A DNA stretch of 37,107 nucleotides from Armatimonadota bacterium (GTDB lineage: Bacteria; Armatimonadota; UBA10988): contig JACRKZ010000120.1 in assembly GCA_016235455.1 (NCBI GenBank), positions 1-37,107 on the forward strand, written 5' to 3'. The first letter of the stretch is position 1, and every line of letters starts with the position of its first letter. Under the pieces are notes generated by a model. It was not told where the DNA came from, made no database searches, and was given only the letters and a program-made list of their open reading frames with translations. The position numbers were made by a program, and so were the translations under genes. Shown piece by piece: positions 1-7,118 of this stretch.

Positions 1-117
1 GGCCAGCGGGTCAAGGGCGCGGGCATGCGCTGGAGCCGCGAGGGGCTCAACGCGGTGTTGGCCGTGCTGGCCAACGACCTGTCCGACCCCGTCGTGCGTT
101 GGAAGGCGGCCGCGTGA
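1..117 (+). CDS. Transposase, C-terminal fragment (ISKra4-like), truncated by the window edge
   Basis: The reading frame is open from base 1 and stops with TGA at 115-117, giving the last 38 residues of a protein. The segment KGAGMRWSREG followed by a helix resembles the C-terminal end of ISKra4-type transposases, which carry a similar basic G-M-R-W-S motif. The family call comes from memory of that motif, and the catalytic core lies outside the window. Downstream, 130-205 contains three similar C-rich tracts beginning GACTC (near 132, 160 and 189), which could be element-end sequence, but no clean terminal inverted repeat is visible. The fragment places an insertion sequence just upstream of the argD-like gene. 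Confidence 0.45.
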   Translation, partial: GQRVKGAGMRWSREGLNAVLAVLANDLSDPVVRWKAAA

Positions 118-239
118 GTCCCGCAGCGTGACTCGCACCCCGCGCCACCATAGGCTTTGACTCCCCCGCCACCCAAGGAGTAATGTGAGACTCCCACGGG
201 GCCAACCCCGGGGCCGAGGCTTGAAAGGAGCCACTCGTG

Positions 240-1442
240 ATGGACCTGGCCGAAAACCGGCGACTGGATGAGGCCTTTGTCGTGCAGAACTATGGTACGC
301 GCCTGCCAATCGCGTTCGTGAAGGGCGAAGGCTGCTACCTGTGGGACAGCGAGGGGCGTCGTTACCTCGACTTCCTGGCGGGCATCGCCGTCTGCACGCT
401 GGGGCACTCTCATCCGCGTCTGGTGGCCGCCATCGCCGAGCAGGCTGCCACACTGCTGCACACCAGCAACTACTTCCACATCGGCCCGCAAGCGCGGACC
501 GCGGAGCTGCTCGTCCAGGCCTCCGGCTTGGACCGGGTGTTGTTCTGCAACAGCGGCGCCGAGGCCAACGAGGCGTTGCTGAAGGCCGCGCGACGCTGGT
601 CGGCCGGCCGGTGGGGCGAAGGTGTGCGGCCCACGGTGATCACTTGCCTCAACTCGTTCCACGGGCGCACCCTGGCCACCTTGACCGCCACGGGCAACCC
701 CAAGGTCAAGGACGGCTTCGCGCCGCTGATGCCCGGGTTCCGGCACGTGCCGTTCAACGACCTGGCGGCGGCCGAGGCGGCCATCGACGACACCGTCTGC
801 GCCTTCCTGGTGGAGCCGGTGCAGGGCGAGGCCGGCATCATCGTGGCCGATGACGCCTATCTGCGGGGCCTGCGCGCCCTGTGTGACGAGCGCGGCATCC
901 TGCTGCTGCTCGACGAGGTACAAAGCGGCGTCGGCCGCACGGGCACGCTGTTTGCCTTCGAGCAGTACGGCATCCGGCCCGACGGCGTCTCGTTGGCCAA
1001 GGGCCTGGCCGGTGGCGTGCCCATTGGCGCGGCCATCTTCAACCAGGCGCTGTCCGACGCGCTGCCCGCGGGCACCCACGGCACCACGTTCGGCGGCAAC
1101 TTCCTGGCCACGCGCGCCGCGCAGACCACGCTGGAGGTAATCGCCGACGAGCAGGTGCTGGAGAACGTGAACGACGTGGCGCCGTACCTGCGCGCCGAGC
1201 TGGACAAGCTGGTCGACCGGCACGAACTGCTCGAGGGCGTGCGCGGGCGCGGCTTCATGCTGGCCATCGCCTTGCGCGAGGAAGTCGCCAACGTCCTGCG
1301 CGACGCCTGCGCCGAGCGCGGACTGGTGGTCAACGCCGTGCGCCCCAACGCGCTGCGCCTCCTGCCGCCGCTGACCATCGGCCGCGCCCAAGTGGACGAG
1401 GCCGTGGCCATCCTGGACGCGGCCATCACGTCTCTGGCATAG
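240..1442 (+). CDS. argD: Acetylornithine/succinyldiaminopimelate aminotransferase family (class III PLP aminotransferase)
   Basis: This gene encodes a 400-aa class III pyridoxal-phosphate aminotransferase, the usual length for ArgD. ArgD moves an amino group from glutamate to N-acetylglutamate semialdehyde in arginine synthesis. The phosphate-binding segment NSGAEANEA (about residue 104), the cofactor motif LLLLDEVQSGVGRTG (about 221-235) and the Schiff-base lysine in SLAKGLAGG (Lys254) are all present. GGAG at 227-230 lies 9 bases before the ATG at 240. A GTG at 237 is an in-frame alternative. No other arginine gene is nearby, so the substrate could also be N-succinyl-diaminopimelate, ornithine or another omega-amino acid. 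The C-terminal GRAQVDEAVAIL is typical of ArgD. Confidence 0.85.
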   Translation: MDLAENRRLDEAFVVQNYGTRLPIAFVKGEGCYLWDSEGRRYLDFLAGIAVCTLGHSHPRLVAAIAEQAATLLHTSNYFHIGPQARTAELLVQASGLDRVLFCNSGAEANEALLKAARRWSAGRWGEGVRPTVITCLNSFHGRTLATLTATGNPKVKDGFAPLMPGFRHVPFNDLAAAEAAIDDTVCAFLVEPVQGEAGIIVADDAYLRGLRALCDERGILLLLDEVQSGVGRTGTLFAFEQYGIRPDGVSLAKGLAGGVPIGAAIFNQALSDALPAGTHGTTFGGNFLATRAAQTTLEVIADEQVLENVNDVAPYLRAELDKLVDRHELLEGVRGRGFMLAIALREEVANVLRDACAERGLVVNAVRPNALRLLPPLTIGRAQVDEAVAILDAAITSLA

Positions 1443-1452
1443 CCAATAGGAC

Positions 1453-1519
1453 TCCACAGATTACACAGATTGCACAGATTGAAGACCTGGCCATCTGTGT
1501 AATCTGCGTAATCTGTGGA
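1453..1519. repeat. Large imperfect palindrome built of 9-bp repeats
   Basis: The arms at 1453-1479 and 1493-1519 are reverse complements at 25 of 27 positions and are separated by a 13-base loop. Each arm consists of about three tandem copies of a 9-mer close to CACAGATTA. The element is much more A+T-rich than its surroundings and fills most of the gap between the argD-like gene and the ABC permease gene. On either strand the 9-mer period keeps one reading frame open (I-T-Q repeats), which is typical of an interspersed repeat family I recall from environmental bacterial genomes. It could fold as a long hairpin in RNA and attenuate or protect transcripts, but it lacks a T-run directly after the stem. 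Confidence 0.8.
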
Positions 1520-1542
1520 TCTTTGCAGCTTAGGGGACCCAG

Positions 1543-2613
1543 ATGATGCGTGGGAAGCTGGCCATCCTTCGTCCTTGGCTCATCCTGGGCGTGGTTTGTG
1601 CCGGCTTCTCGCTGCATCCGGGGTTTCTGCATACCTTCTGGACACGGGCCTATCTGCCCAACATTGCCCAGCAGGCGGCCAGCAATGTCATCCTGGCCGT
1701 GGGCATGACCTTCGTCATCCTCACCAGCGGCATCGACCTGTCTGTCGGCTCGGTGCTGGCGCTGTGCGGCGTGGCGCTCGGCATGACCGTGACGCAAGGG
1801 CCGCCGCTGTTCATCGCCGCACTCATGGCCGTGCCAGCGGGCGTGTTGGCGGCCGCACTGTTGCGCCGGCGCGGCGCCGTAGCCTCGGTCGCGGGCGGCG
1901 CGCTGGGCTGGCTGGCGGCCGCGGCGGCCATCGTCCTGGCCACGCGCGGCGGCTTGCGGCTGGAGGGCGCCCTGCTCCTCTGCCTGTGCTGCGGCCTGGG
2001 CTGCGGCCTGATCAACGGCCTGACCGTGACCCTCGGCCGCGTGCCGCCGTTCGTGGTGACGCTGGGCATGCTGACCGCCGCGCGCGGGCTGACGGTCTTC
2101 GCCACCAACGGCCAGAGCGTGTCGGGCCTGCCGCCACGGCTCGGGCTGCTGGGCGAGGGCGCGCCGCTGGTGGCGCTGGCGGCGCTGGTGGTGGTCGCGG
2201 GGTCGATGCTGCTGACGCGCACGCGCATCGGCCGCTACCTGGTGGCGGTCGGCGGCAACGAGGAAGCGGCACGGCTATCGGGTCTCGATCTGGTGGCCAT
2301 CAAGACCACGGCCTACGCCCTGAGCGGTCTGGCCGCGGCGGTGGCGGCCATCGCCATCACCGCCAAGTTCGCCGTGGCCGACACCGGCGCGGGCACCAAC
2401 GCCGAACTCAACGCCATCGCAGCCGTCGTGATCGGCGGCACCAGCCTGAGCGGCGGCAAGGGCAGTGTCGTGGGCAGCCTGGTGGGTGCGCTGACCATCG
2501 CCGTACTCAATGCCGGGCTGGTACTGGTCGGTGTGCGCGATACGCTGCAGGGCGTGGTCATCGGCACGGTCATTGTAGCGGCGGTCATGCTGGATCAGGC
2601 GCGCCGACGGTAG
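1543..2613 (+). CDS. Sugar ABC transporter permease (RbsC/BPD_transp_2 family)
   Basis: This is a 356-aa, very hydrophobic inner-membrane protein with about eight to nine transmembrane stretches. The segment ILTSGIDLSVGSVLAL (about residues 59-74) and the later GLINGLTVTLGRVPPFVVTL are hallmarks of the RbsC/XylH permease family that imports ribose, xylose, galactose and related sugars. AGGGGA just upstream serves as a ribosome site for the ATG at 1543. The ATG at 1546 is an alternative. The binding-protein gene follows after 109 bases, so the pair probably forms one transport unit. The expected RbsA-type double ATPase gene is absent on both sides, so the ATPase must be encoded elsewhere or be shared. 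Confidence 0.85.
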   Translation: MMRGKLAILRPWLILGVVCAGFSLHPGFLHTFWTRAYLPNIAQQAASNVILAVGMTFVILTSGIDLSVGSVLALCGVALGMTVTQGPPLFIAALMAVPAGVLAAALLRRRGAVASVAGGALGWLAAAAAIVLATRGGLRLEGALLLCLCCGLGCGLINGLTVTLGRVPPFVVTLGMLTAARGLTVFATNGQSVSGLPPRLGLLGEGAPLVALAALVVVAGSMLLTRTRIGRYLVAVGGNEEAARLSGLDLVAIKTTAYALSGLAAAVAAIAITAKFAVADTGAGTNAELNAIAAVVIGGTSLSGGKGSVVGSLVGALTIAVLNAGLVLVGVRDTLQGVVIGTVIVAAVMLDQARRR

Positions 2614-2722
2614 TGCGCGACCGCGCCGCCGTCTTTCGGGCCGGTCGGACTCGTCGGACGGCCCCGCGGCATGCGGCAGGTGTCCGCTGCCCAGCAGCCA
2701 ATACCCGCGCCGGGAGCCTGTC

Positions 2723-3760
2723 ATGTCCAAGCGTCTCATCGGTTTGCTGTCCCTGGTTGGTTGCCTCATGCTGGCCGGCTGCGGCAAGGAGCCGCAAGCC
2801 CAGTCGGACGCCACCAAGCCACCGCCCGTGCCCAAGATGGTCGAGCCGGCCAAGACGGCCGCGCCGGCCATGGAGGCCATCTCCACCGCCGACCTGGACC
2901 AGGTGCCCAAGTCGCCCAAGGAACTGAAGCTGGCGCTGGTGGTCAAGACGCGCAACAACCCCTTCTTCACGCCGATGATCGAAGCCGCCGAGGCCGAGGC
3001 CAAGAAGCTCGGCGTCAAGCTGGACGTGCAGGCGCCGCCGCAGGAATCCGACAAGGAGCGCCAGTTCGCGCTGTGTCAGGACGTGGTGGCCAAGGGCGTC
3101 GATGCGCTGCTCATCGCCCCGGCGGACAGCAAGGCCATCGTGCCCGCGCTCAAGGCCGCCGCGGAGAAGGGCGTGCTGGTGGTCAACGTGGACAACCGCG
3201 TGGACGCCGCTGCCGCGCAGGCCGCCGGGCTGAACCTGGGCGGCTATGTCGGCGCCGACAACGAGGCCGGCGGCAAGCTGGCCGGCGAAGCGTTGGTCGC
3301 CAAGCTCGGTGGCAAGGGCAAGATCGCCATCCTGGAAGGCATCCGCGGCGCGGACAATGCCGAATCGCGCAAGCGCGGCTGCGAAGCGGCGGTCAAGGGC
3401 AAGCTGGAGGTGGTGGCCACGGAGAGCGCCGAGTGGGACACCAAGCTGGCCTATGACAAGATGCAGTCGATCCTGGCCAAGCACGCCGACCTGGCCGGCG
3501 TGTTCTGCGCCAACGACAAGATGGCGCTCGGCGCCGTCAAGGCCATCGCCGAAGCCGGCCGCAAGGGCCAGATCGCGGTCGTCGGCTACGACAACATCGC
3601 CGACGTCAAGCCGCTGCTGAGCAGCAACCAGATGGCCGCCACCATCGAGCAGCACCCCGACCTCATGGGCAAGTACGCCGTGCGCATGGCCGTGGGCATG
3701 TTGTCCGGCGGGTTGCCCAAGGGGCGCGAGAATCTGGTCAAGCTCGACGTGGTCAAGTAG
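2723..3760 (+). CDS. Sugar-binding lipoprotein of ABC transporter (RbsB/Peripla_BP_4 family)
   Basis: This 345-aa protein starts with a lipoprotein signal peptide ending in the lipobox LAGC (lipidated Cys20). A proline/alanine/lysine-rich tether of about 45 residues follows. The type I periplasmic-binding fold begins near residue 68 (LALVVKTRNNPFFTPM) and includes DALLIAPADSKAIVPAL, a segment KIAILEGIRGADNAESRKRG, and the hinge-side VFCANDKMALGAVKAI and IAVVGYDNIADVKPLL, all characteristic of RbsB-like sugar receptors. It should deliver a monosaccharide to the permease encoded just upstream. The sugar is not identifiable. The neighbouring GH106 enzyme makes rhamnose or another deoxy or plant sugar a reasonable guess. 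A lipid-anchored form is common where the receptor must stay at the cell surface. Confidence 0.88.
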   Translation: MSKRLIGLLSLVGCLMLAGCGKEPQAQSDATKPPPVPKMVEPAKTAAPAMEAISTADLDQVPKSPKELKLALVVKTRNNPFFTPMIEAAEAEAKKLGVKLDVQAPPQESDKERQFALCQDVVAKGVDALLIAPADSKAIVPALKAAAEKGVLVVNVDNRVDAAAAQAAGLNLGGYVGADNEAGGKLAGEALVAKLGGKGKIAILEGIRGADNAESRKRGCEAAVKGKLEVVATESAEWDTKLAYDKMQSILAKHADLAGVFCANDKMALGAVKAIAEAGRKGQIAVVGYDNIADVKPLLSSNQMAATIEQHPDLMGKYAVRMAVGMLSGGLPKGRENLVKLDVVK

Positions 3761-3812
3761 CCGGAAGGTGAGCTGGTAACGGCCGTCGAATGGCGCGGTC
3801 GGAGCCGTGCCC

Positions 3813-4358
3813 ATGCGTCGTGTCGCCCTTGTGCTGCTTGCCCTCGCCCTGCCCGCCGCCGCTCAGGATCTGGCGTCGGGGTTCGCCAGCCCGCCGCCAT
3901 CGGCGCGGCCGCAGGTGTGGTGGCACTGGCTCAACGGCAACGTGACGCCCGCGGGCATCACCGCCGACCTGGAGGCGTTCCGGCGCGTCGGGCTGGGCGG
4001 CGGCACCATCGCCAACATCCCGTATGCCAATGTCGGCCCCGCGCCGTTCAACTCGGTCGCCTGGCACGCGGCGGTGAAGCACGCCGCCGCCGAGGCCAGG
4101 CGTCTCGGCCTGGAGCTTGGCTTCTTCAACTGCGAGGGTTGGAGCAGTTCGGGCGGACCGTGGGTCAAGCCGGTCGACGCGATGCAGATGCTGGTCTGGA
4201 GCCAGCGGCGTGTGGCCGGTCCGGCGCCGGTGACGGTGCCCAGCCAGCCACTGACGCGGCTCGGCACGTACCGTGACGCGCTACTGCTGGCCTTCCCCAC
4301 GCCGAGCGACGAGCGGCTGCCCCGGGCGCGGTGTGGGTACGTGGTCAGATGGAGCTGA
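3813..4358 (+). CDS. GH106 alpha-L-rhamnosidase-like protein, N-terminal part (frameshifted)
   Basis: This 181-aa frame starts with a Sec signal peptide (VALVLLALALPAAAQ). It continues with PQVWWHWLNGNVTPAGIT, an AFRRVGLGG strand, LGLELGFFNCEGWSSSGG and PWVKPVDAMQMLVWSQ, the typical beginning of glycoside hydrolase family 106. GGAG at 3801-3804 is 8 bases before the ATG at 3813, and a GTG at 3807 is too close to it. After YRDALLLAFPTP the frame runs only about 16 codons before TGA. The rest of the enzyme is in another frame from about 4331. The last roughly 16 residues probably lie past the frameshift and are not native. It should be read together with the next entry as one broken gene. Confidence 0.75.
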   Translation: MRRVALVLLALALPAAAQDLASGFASPPPSARPQVWWHWLNGNVTPAGITADLEAFRRVGLGGGTIANIPYANVGPAPFNSVAWHAAVKHAAAEARRLGLELGFFNCEGWSSSGGPWVKPVDAMQMLVWSQRRVAGPAPVTVPSQPLTRLGTYRDALLLAFPTPSDERLPRARCGYVVRWS

Positions 4359-7117
4359 GCCAGTCGGCCGACGGGCAGACCTTCACCGCGGTGGTGCGCG
4401 CCGAGCTGCCTAGCTCGTTCCTCGACATCGGCACCGACTGGCTGGTGGACAAGCGCTTCGCCGGGGTCACGGCACGCTTCTACCGCCTGACCTTCGAGCC
4501 CCAGGGCGGTGGCGGCCAGACCATGCAGATCGCCGAACTCGATCTGATGCCGCCGGCCGGCCCCGAACCCATTGATCCTGACAGCATCGTCGACTTGACC
4601 GGCCGCACGCAGTGGCAGGCACCCACCGGCGACTGGACACTGCTGCGCCTGGGCTACACGCCGATTGGCAAGAAGAACCACCCGGCCACGGAGTTTGGCA
4701 TCGGGCTGGAGTGCGACAAGCTCAGCCGCACGGCGCTGGAGCACCACTTCCGCGACGGCATCGACCCGCTGCTGCGCGAGCTGGGCCCGCTGGTGGGCAG
4801 TTCGATGCGCTACAGCCTGATTGACAGCTATGAGTGCGGTGAGCAGAACTGGACCGCCAACCTGCCGGCCGAGTTCGCCAGCCGGCGTGGTTACTCGCTG
4901 GCCGCCTGGTTGCCCGCGCTGACCGGCCGGCAGGTGGCCAGCGCGGCGCGCAGCCAGCGCTTCGAGCAGGACTTCCGCCGCACGGTCGCCGACCTGTGGA
5001 ACGCGAACTACTACGGCGCCTTCGCGGATCTGTGCCATGCCCGCGGCCTGAAGTCCTCGGCCGAAGCCTACGGCTGCCGCCTGTTCGATGAGTTGCGCGC
5101 CGGCGGGCTGAGCGACATGCCCATGAGCGAGTTCTGGCTCGGCAACCTGGACGACGGCGGCATCAGCAAGCAAGCGGCCTCGGAAGCGCACACCTATGGC
5201 CGGCCCATCGTCGGCGCCGAGGCATTCACCTCGGGCGATGCCTACAACTTCGATCCGGCGGGCATGAAGGCCCAAGGCGACGCCATGTTCGCCGCCGGAG
5301 TCAACCGCTACTACTTCCACAGCAGTGCCGGCCAGCCAGACCCGAGCCGGAACGGGCCTGGCATGGTCTGGGGCAACGGCATCCACCTGACGCGCAACCT
5401 GACCTGGTTCGAACAGAGCCGCTCGTGGCTGACCTATCTGGCCCGCTGCGAGTACCTGCTGCAGGCCGGGCAGAGCCAGGTCGACCTGCTGGCGCTGCAA
5501 CAGGACGACAGCCGGCCGGGCCGCAACCTGCCCGCCGCCTGGGACCACGACAGCATCGACCCGTACCTGCTGCGCGACGCGCTGCGCGTGGTCGACGGCC
5601 GCCTGGTCCTGCCGTCGGGCGCCACCTACCGTGTGCTGGTGCTGCCCGAGGCGCCGTTGGCCGTGGCCACGCTGCGCCGCGTGGCCGAACTGGCGCGGGC
5701 CGGCGCGGCGGTCTTCGGGCCACGGCCGACCCAGGCGCTCGGCCTGACCGACTACCCGGCCTGCGACGCCGAGGTGGCCGGGCTGGCCGCGGAGCTGTGG
5801 GGCAATATCGACGGAGCCAAGGTCATCCGCCACGATGTGGGCCGGGGCCGGGTCTACTGGACCGGCTCAGCCGCGCGCGTGCAACCGATGCTCGACGATC
5901 TGCGGCTGCCGCCCGACCTGATCACCACGTCGCCCGACGACGGACTGCGCTGGATCCATCGGCGTAACGCCGAGGCGGACTGGTACTTCGTGGCCAACCC
6001 CGACCGCCGCCGGCTGACCACCACCTGCGTGTTCCGCCAGACCGGCCGCCGGCCCGAACTGTGGCAGGCCGAGACCGGACAGCGCCGGCCGGCGCCGGCC
6101 TGGCACCCCCTGCCCGACGGGCGCACGGCGGTGACCATGACCTTCGACCCGACCCAGTCGTGGTTCGTGGTCTTCCCGCGCGCCGCCGCGCCGGCCGATG
6201 GCCACTTGACCGACATCGTCTGCCAGACCCCGCGGCCGCGCCATGACATTGTGATCAAGAGCGCTGTCTATGCCGCCATCGACGGCACCGGCGCGAGCAT
6301 CGACCTGACCGCCAAGGTCGCGCCCACGCTGGCGGCCGGTGAGGCGCTGGCGCGCGTCGGCAACGAGACCGCCGGCGTCGACCCGTCACCGTTCCACGTC
6401 AAGCAACTGCGCTTGGAGTACGTGTTGGACGGCCAGCCCGGCGTGAGCGTCTTCCGCGAGAACGACCGCGTGCGTCTGCCCGAACGCGAGCCGGCCGACG
6501 ACCTGCCCGACTGGGACCTGACGCTCGACGACCGGGGCCAGCCGCGGCTGACCGCCTGGCGCGATGGCCAGTGGCAACTGCACCGGCCGGCCGGCCCGCC
6601 GCTCACACGGCGCGCCAGCGTGCCCGAGCCGCTGACGCTGGACGGTCCCTGGACCGTGCGGTTCGACCCGCGCTGGGGCGGACCGGCCGAGGCGCTGACC
6701 TTCGACCGCCTGACCGACTGGACCCAACGGCCCGAGGATGGCGTGCGCTACTACTCGGGCACCGCGGTCTATGAGGCACGGTTCGACCTGCCGGCCGAGT
6801 GGGTCCGCGGGCCGCTGTGCCTTGACCTGGGCGGCCTGTCCAACCTGGCCGAGGTAGCGCTCAACGGCCGCGACCTGGGCGTGGTGTGGAAGGCGCCATG
6901 GCGCGTCGACTTGGCCGGTGTGGCCACGCCAGGGCGGAACCGGCTGACCGTACGGGTCACCAACCAGTGGACCAACCGGTTGATCGGCGACCGACGGCTG
7001 CCTGAGGCACAACGCCTGGCCAAGACGTCGCACTACCCCTACGAGGCCACGTCGCCCTTGCAGCCGTCGGGCCTGTTCGGGCCGGTGAGGGTGCGCGCGG
7101 GCGTGGTTGTGCGCTGA
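4331..7117 (+). CDS. GH106 alpha-L-rhamnosidase-like protein, C-terminal part (frameshifted)
   Basis: This is a 928-aa open frame continuing the previous entry after a shift equivalent to one lost base between about 4300 and 4335. It has no signal peptide, and its first possible starts (GTG 4331, ATG 4349) lack a clear ribosome site. The catalytic region includes LIDSYECGEQNWT (about 163-175), IVGAEAFTSGDAYNFDP with Glu297, and LTRNLTWFEQSRSWLTYLAR, all matching GH106. The C-terminal 150 residues form a GH2-like carbohydrate-binding sandwich (LCLDLGGLSNLAEVALNGRD). GH106 enzymes release L-rhamnose from plant glycans. Its stop lies one base from the stop of the convergent regulator gene. Whether the break is real or an assembly error cannot be decided here. 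Confidence 0.78.
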   Translation: MWVRGQMELSQSADGQTFTAVVRAELPSSFLDIGTDWLVDKRFAGVTARFYRLTFEPQGGGGQTMQIAELDLMPPAGPEPIDPDSIVDLTGRTQWQAPTGDWTLLRLGYTPIGKKNHPATEFGIGLECDKLSRTALEHHFRDGIDPLLRELGPLVGSSMRYSLIDSYECGEQNWTANLPAEFASRRGYSLAAWLPALTGRQVASAARSQRFEQDFRRTVADLWNANYYGAFADLCHARGLKSSAEAYGCRLFDELRAGGLSDMPMSEFWLGNLDDGGISKQAASEAHTYGRPIVGAEAFTSGDAYNFDPAGMKAQGDAMFAAGVNRYYFHSSAGQPDPSRNGPGMVWGNGIHLTRNLTWFEQSRSWLTYLARCEYLLQAGQSQVDLLALQQDDSRPGRNLPAAWDHDSIDPYLLRDALRVVDGRLVLPSGATYRVLVLPEAPLAVATLRRVAELARAGAAVFGPRPTQALGLTDYPACDAEVAGLAAELWGNIDGAKVIRHDVGRGRVYWTGSAARVQPMLDDLRLPPDLITTSPDDGLRWIHRRNAEADWYFVANPDRRRLTTTCVFRQTGRRPELWQAETGQRRPAPAWHPLPDGRTAVTMTFDPTQSWFVVFPRAAAPADGHLTDIVCQTPRPRHDIVIKSAVYAAIDGTGASIDLTAKVAPTLAAGEALARVGNETAGVDPSPFHVKQLRLEYVLDGQPGVSVFRENDRVRLPEREPADDLPDWDLTLDDRGQPRLTAWRDGQWQLHRPAGPPLTRRASVPEPLTLDGPWTVRFDPRWGGPAEALTFDRLTDWTQRPEDGVRYYSGTAVYEARFDLPAEWVRGPLCLDLGGLSNLAEVALNGRDLGVVWKAPWRVDLAGVATPGRNRLTVRVTNQWTNRLIGDRRLPEAQRLAKTSHYPYEATSPLQPSGLFGPVRVRAGVVVR

Positions 7118-7118
7118 G

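Noticed and set aside
3863..5833. A 656-codon minus-strand open frame across the GH106 gene
   Set aside because: The opposite frame carries well-conserved GH106 catalytic motifs. The minus-strand translation is low-complexity Gln/Ala/Arg/Gly with no family features.
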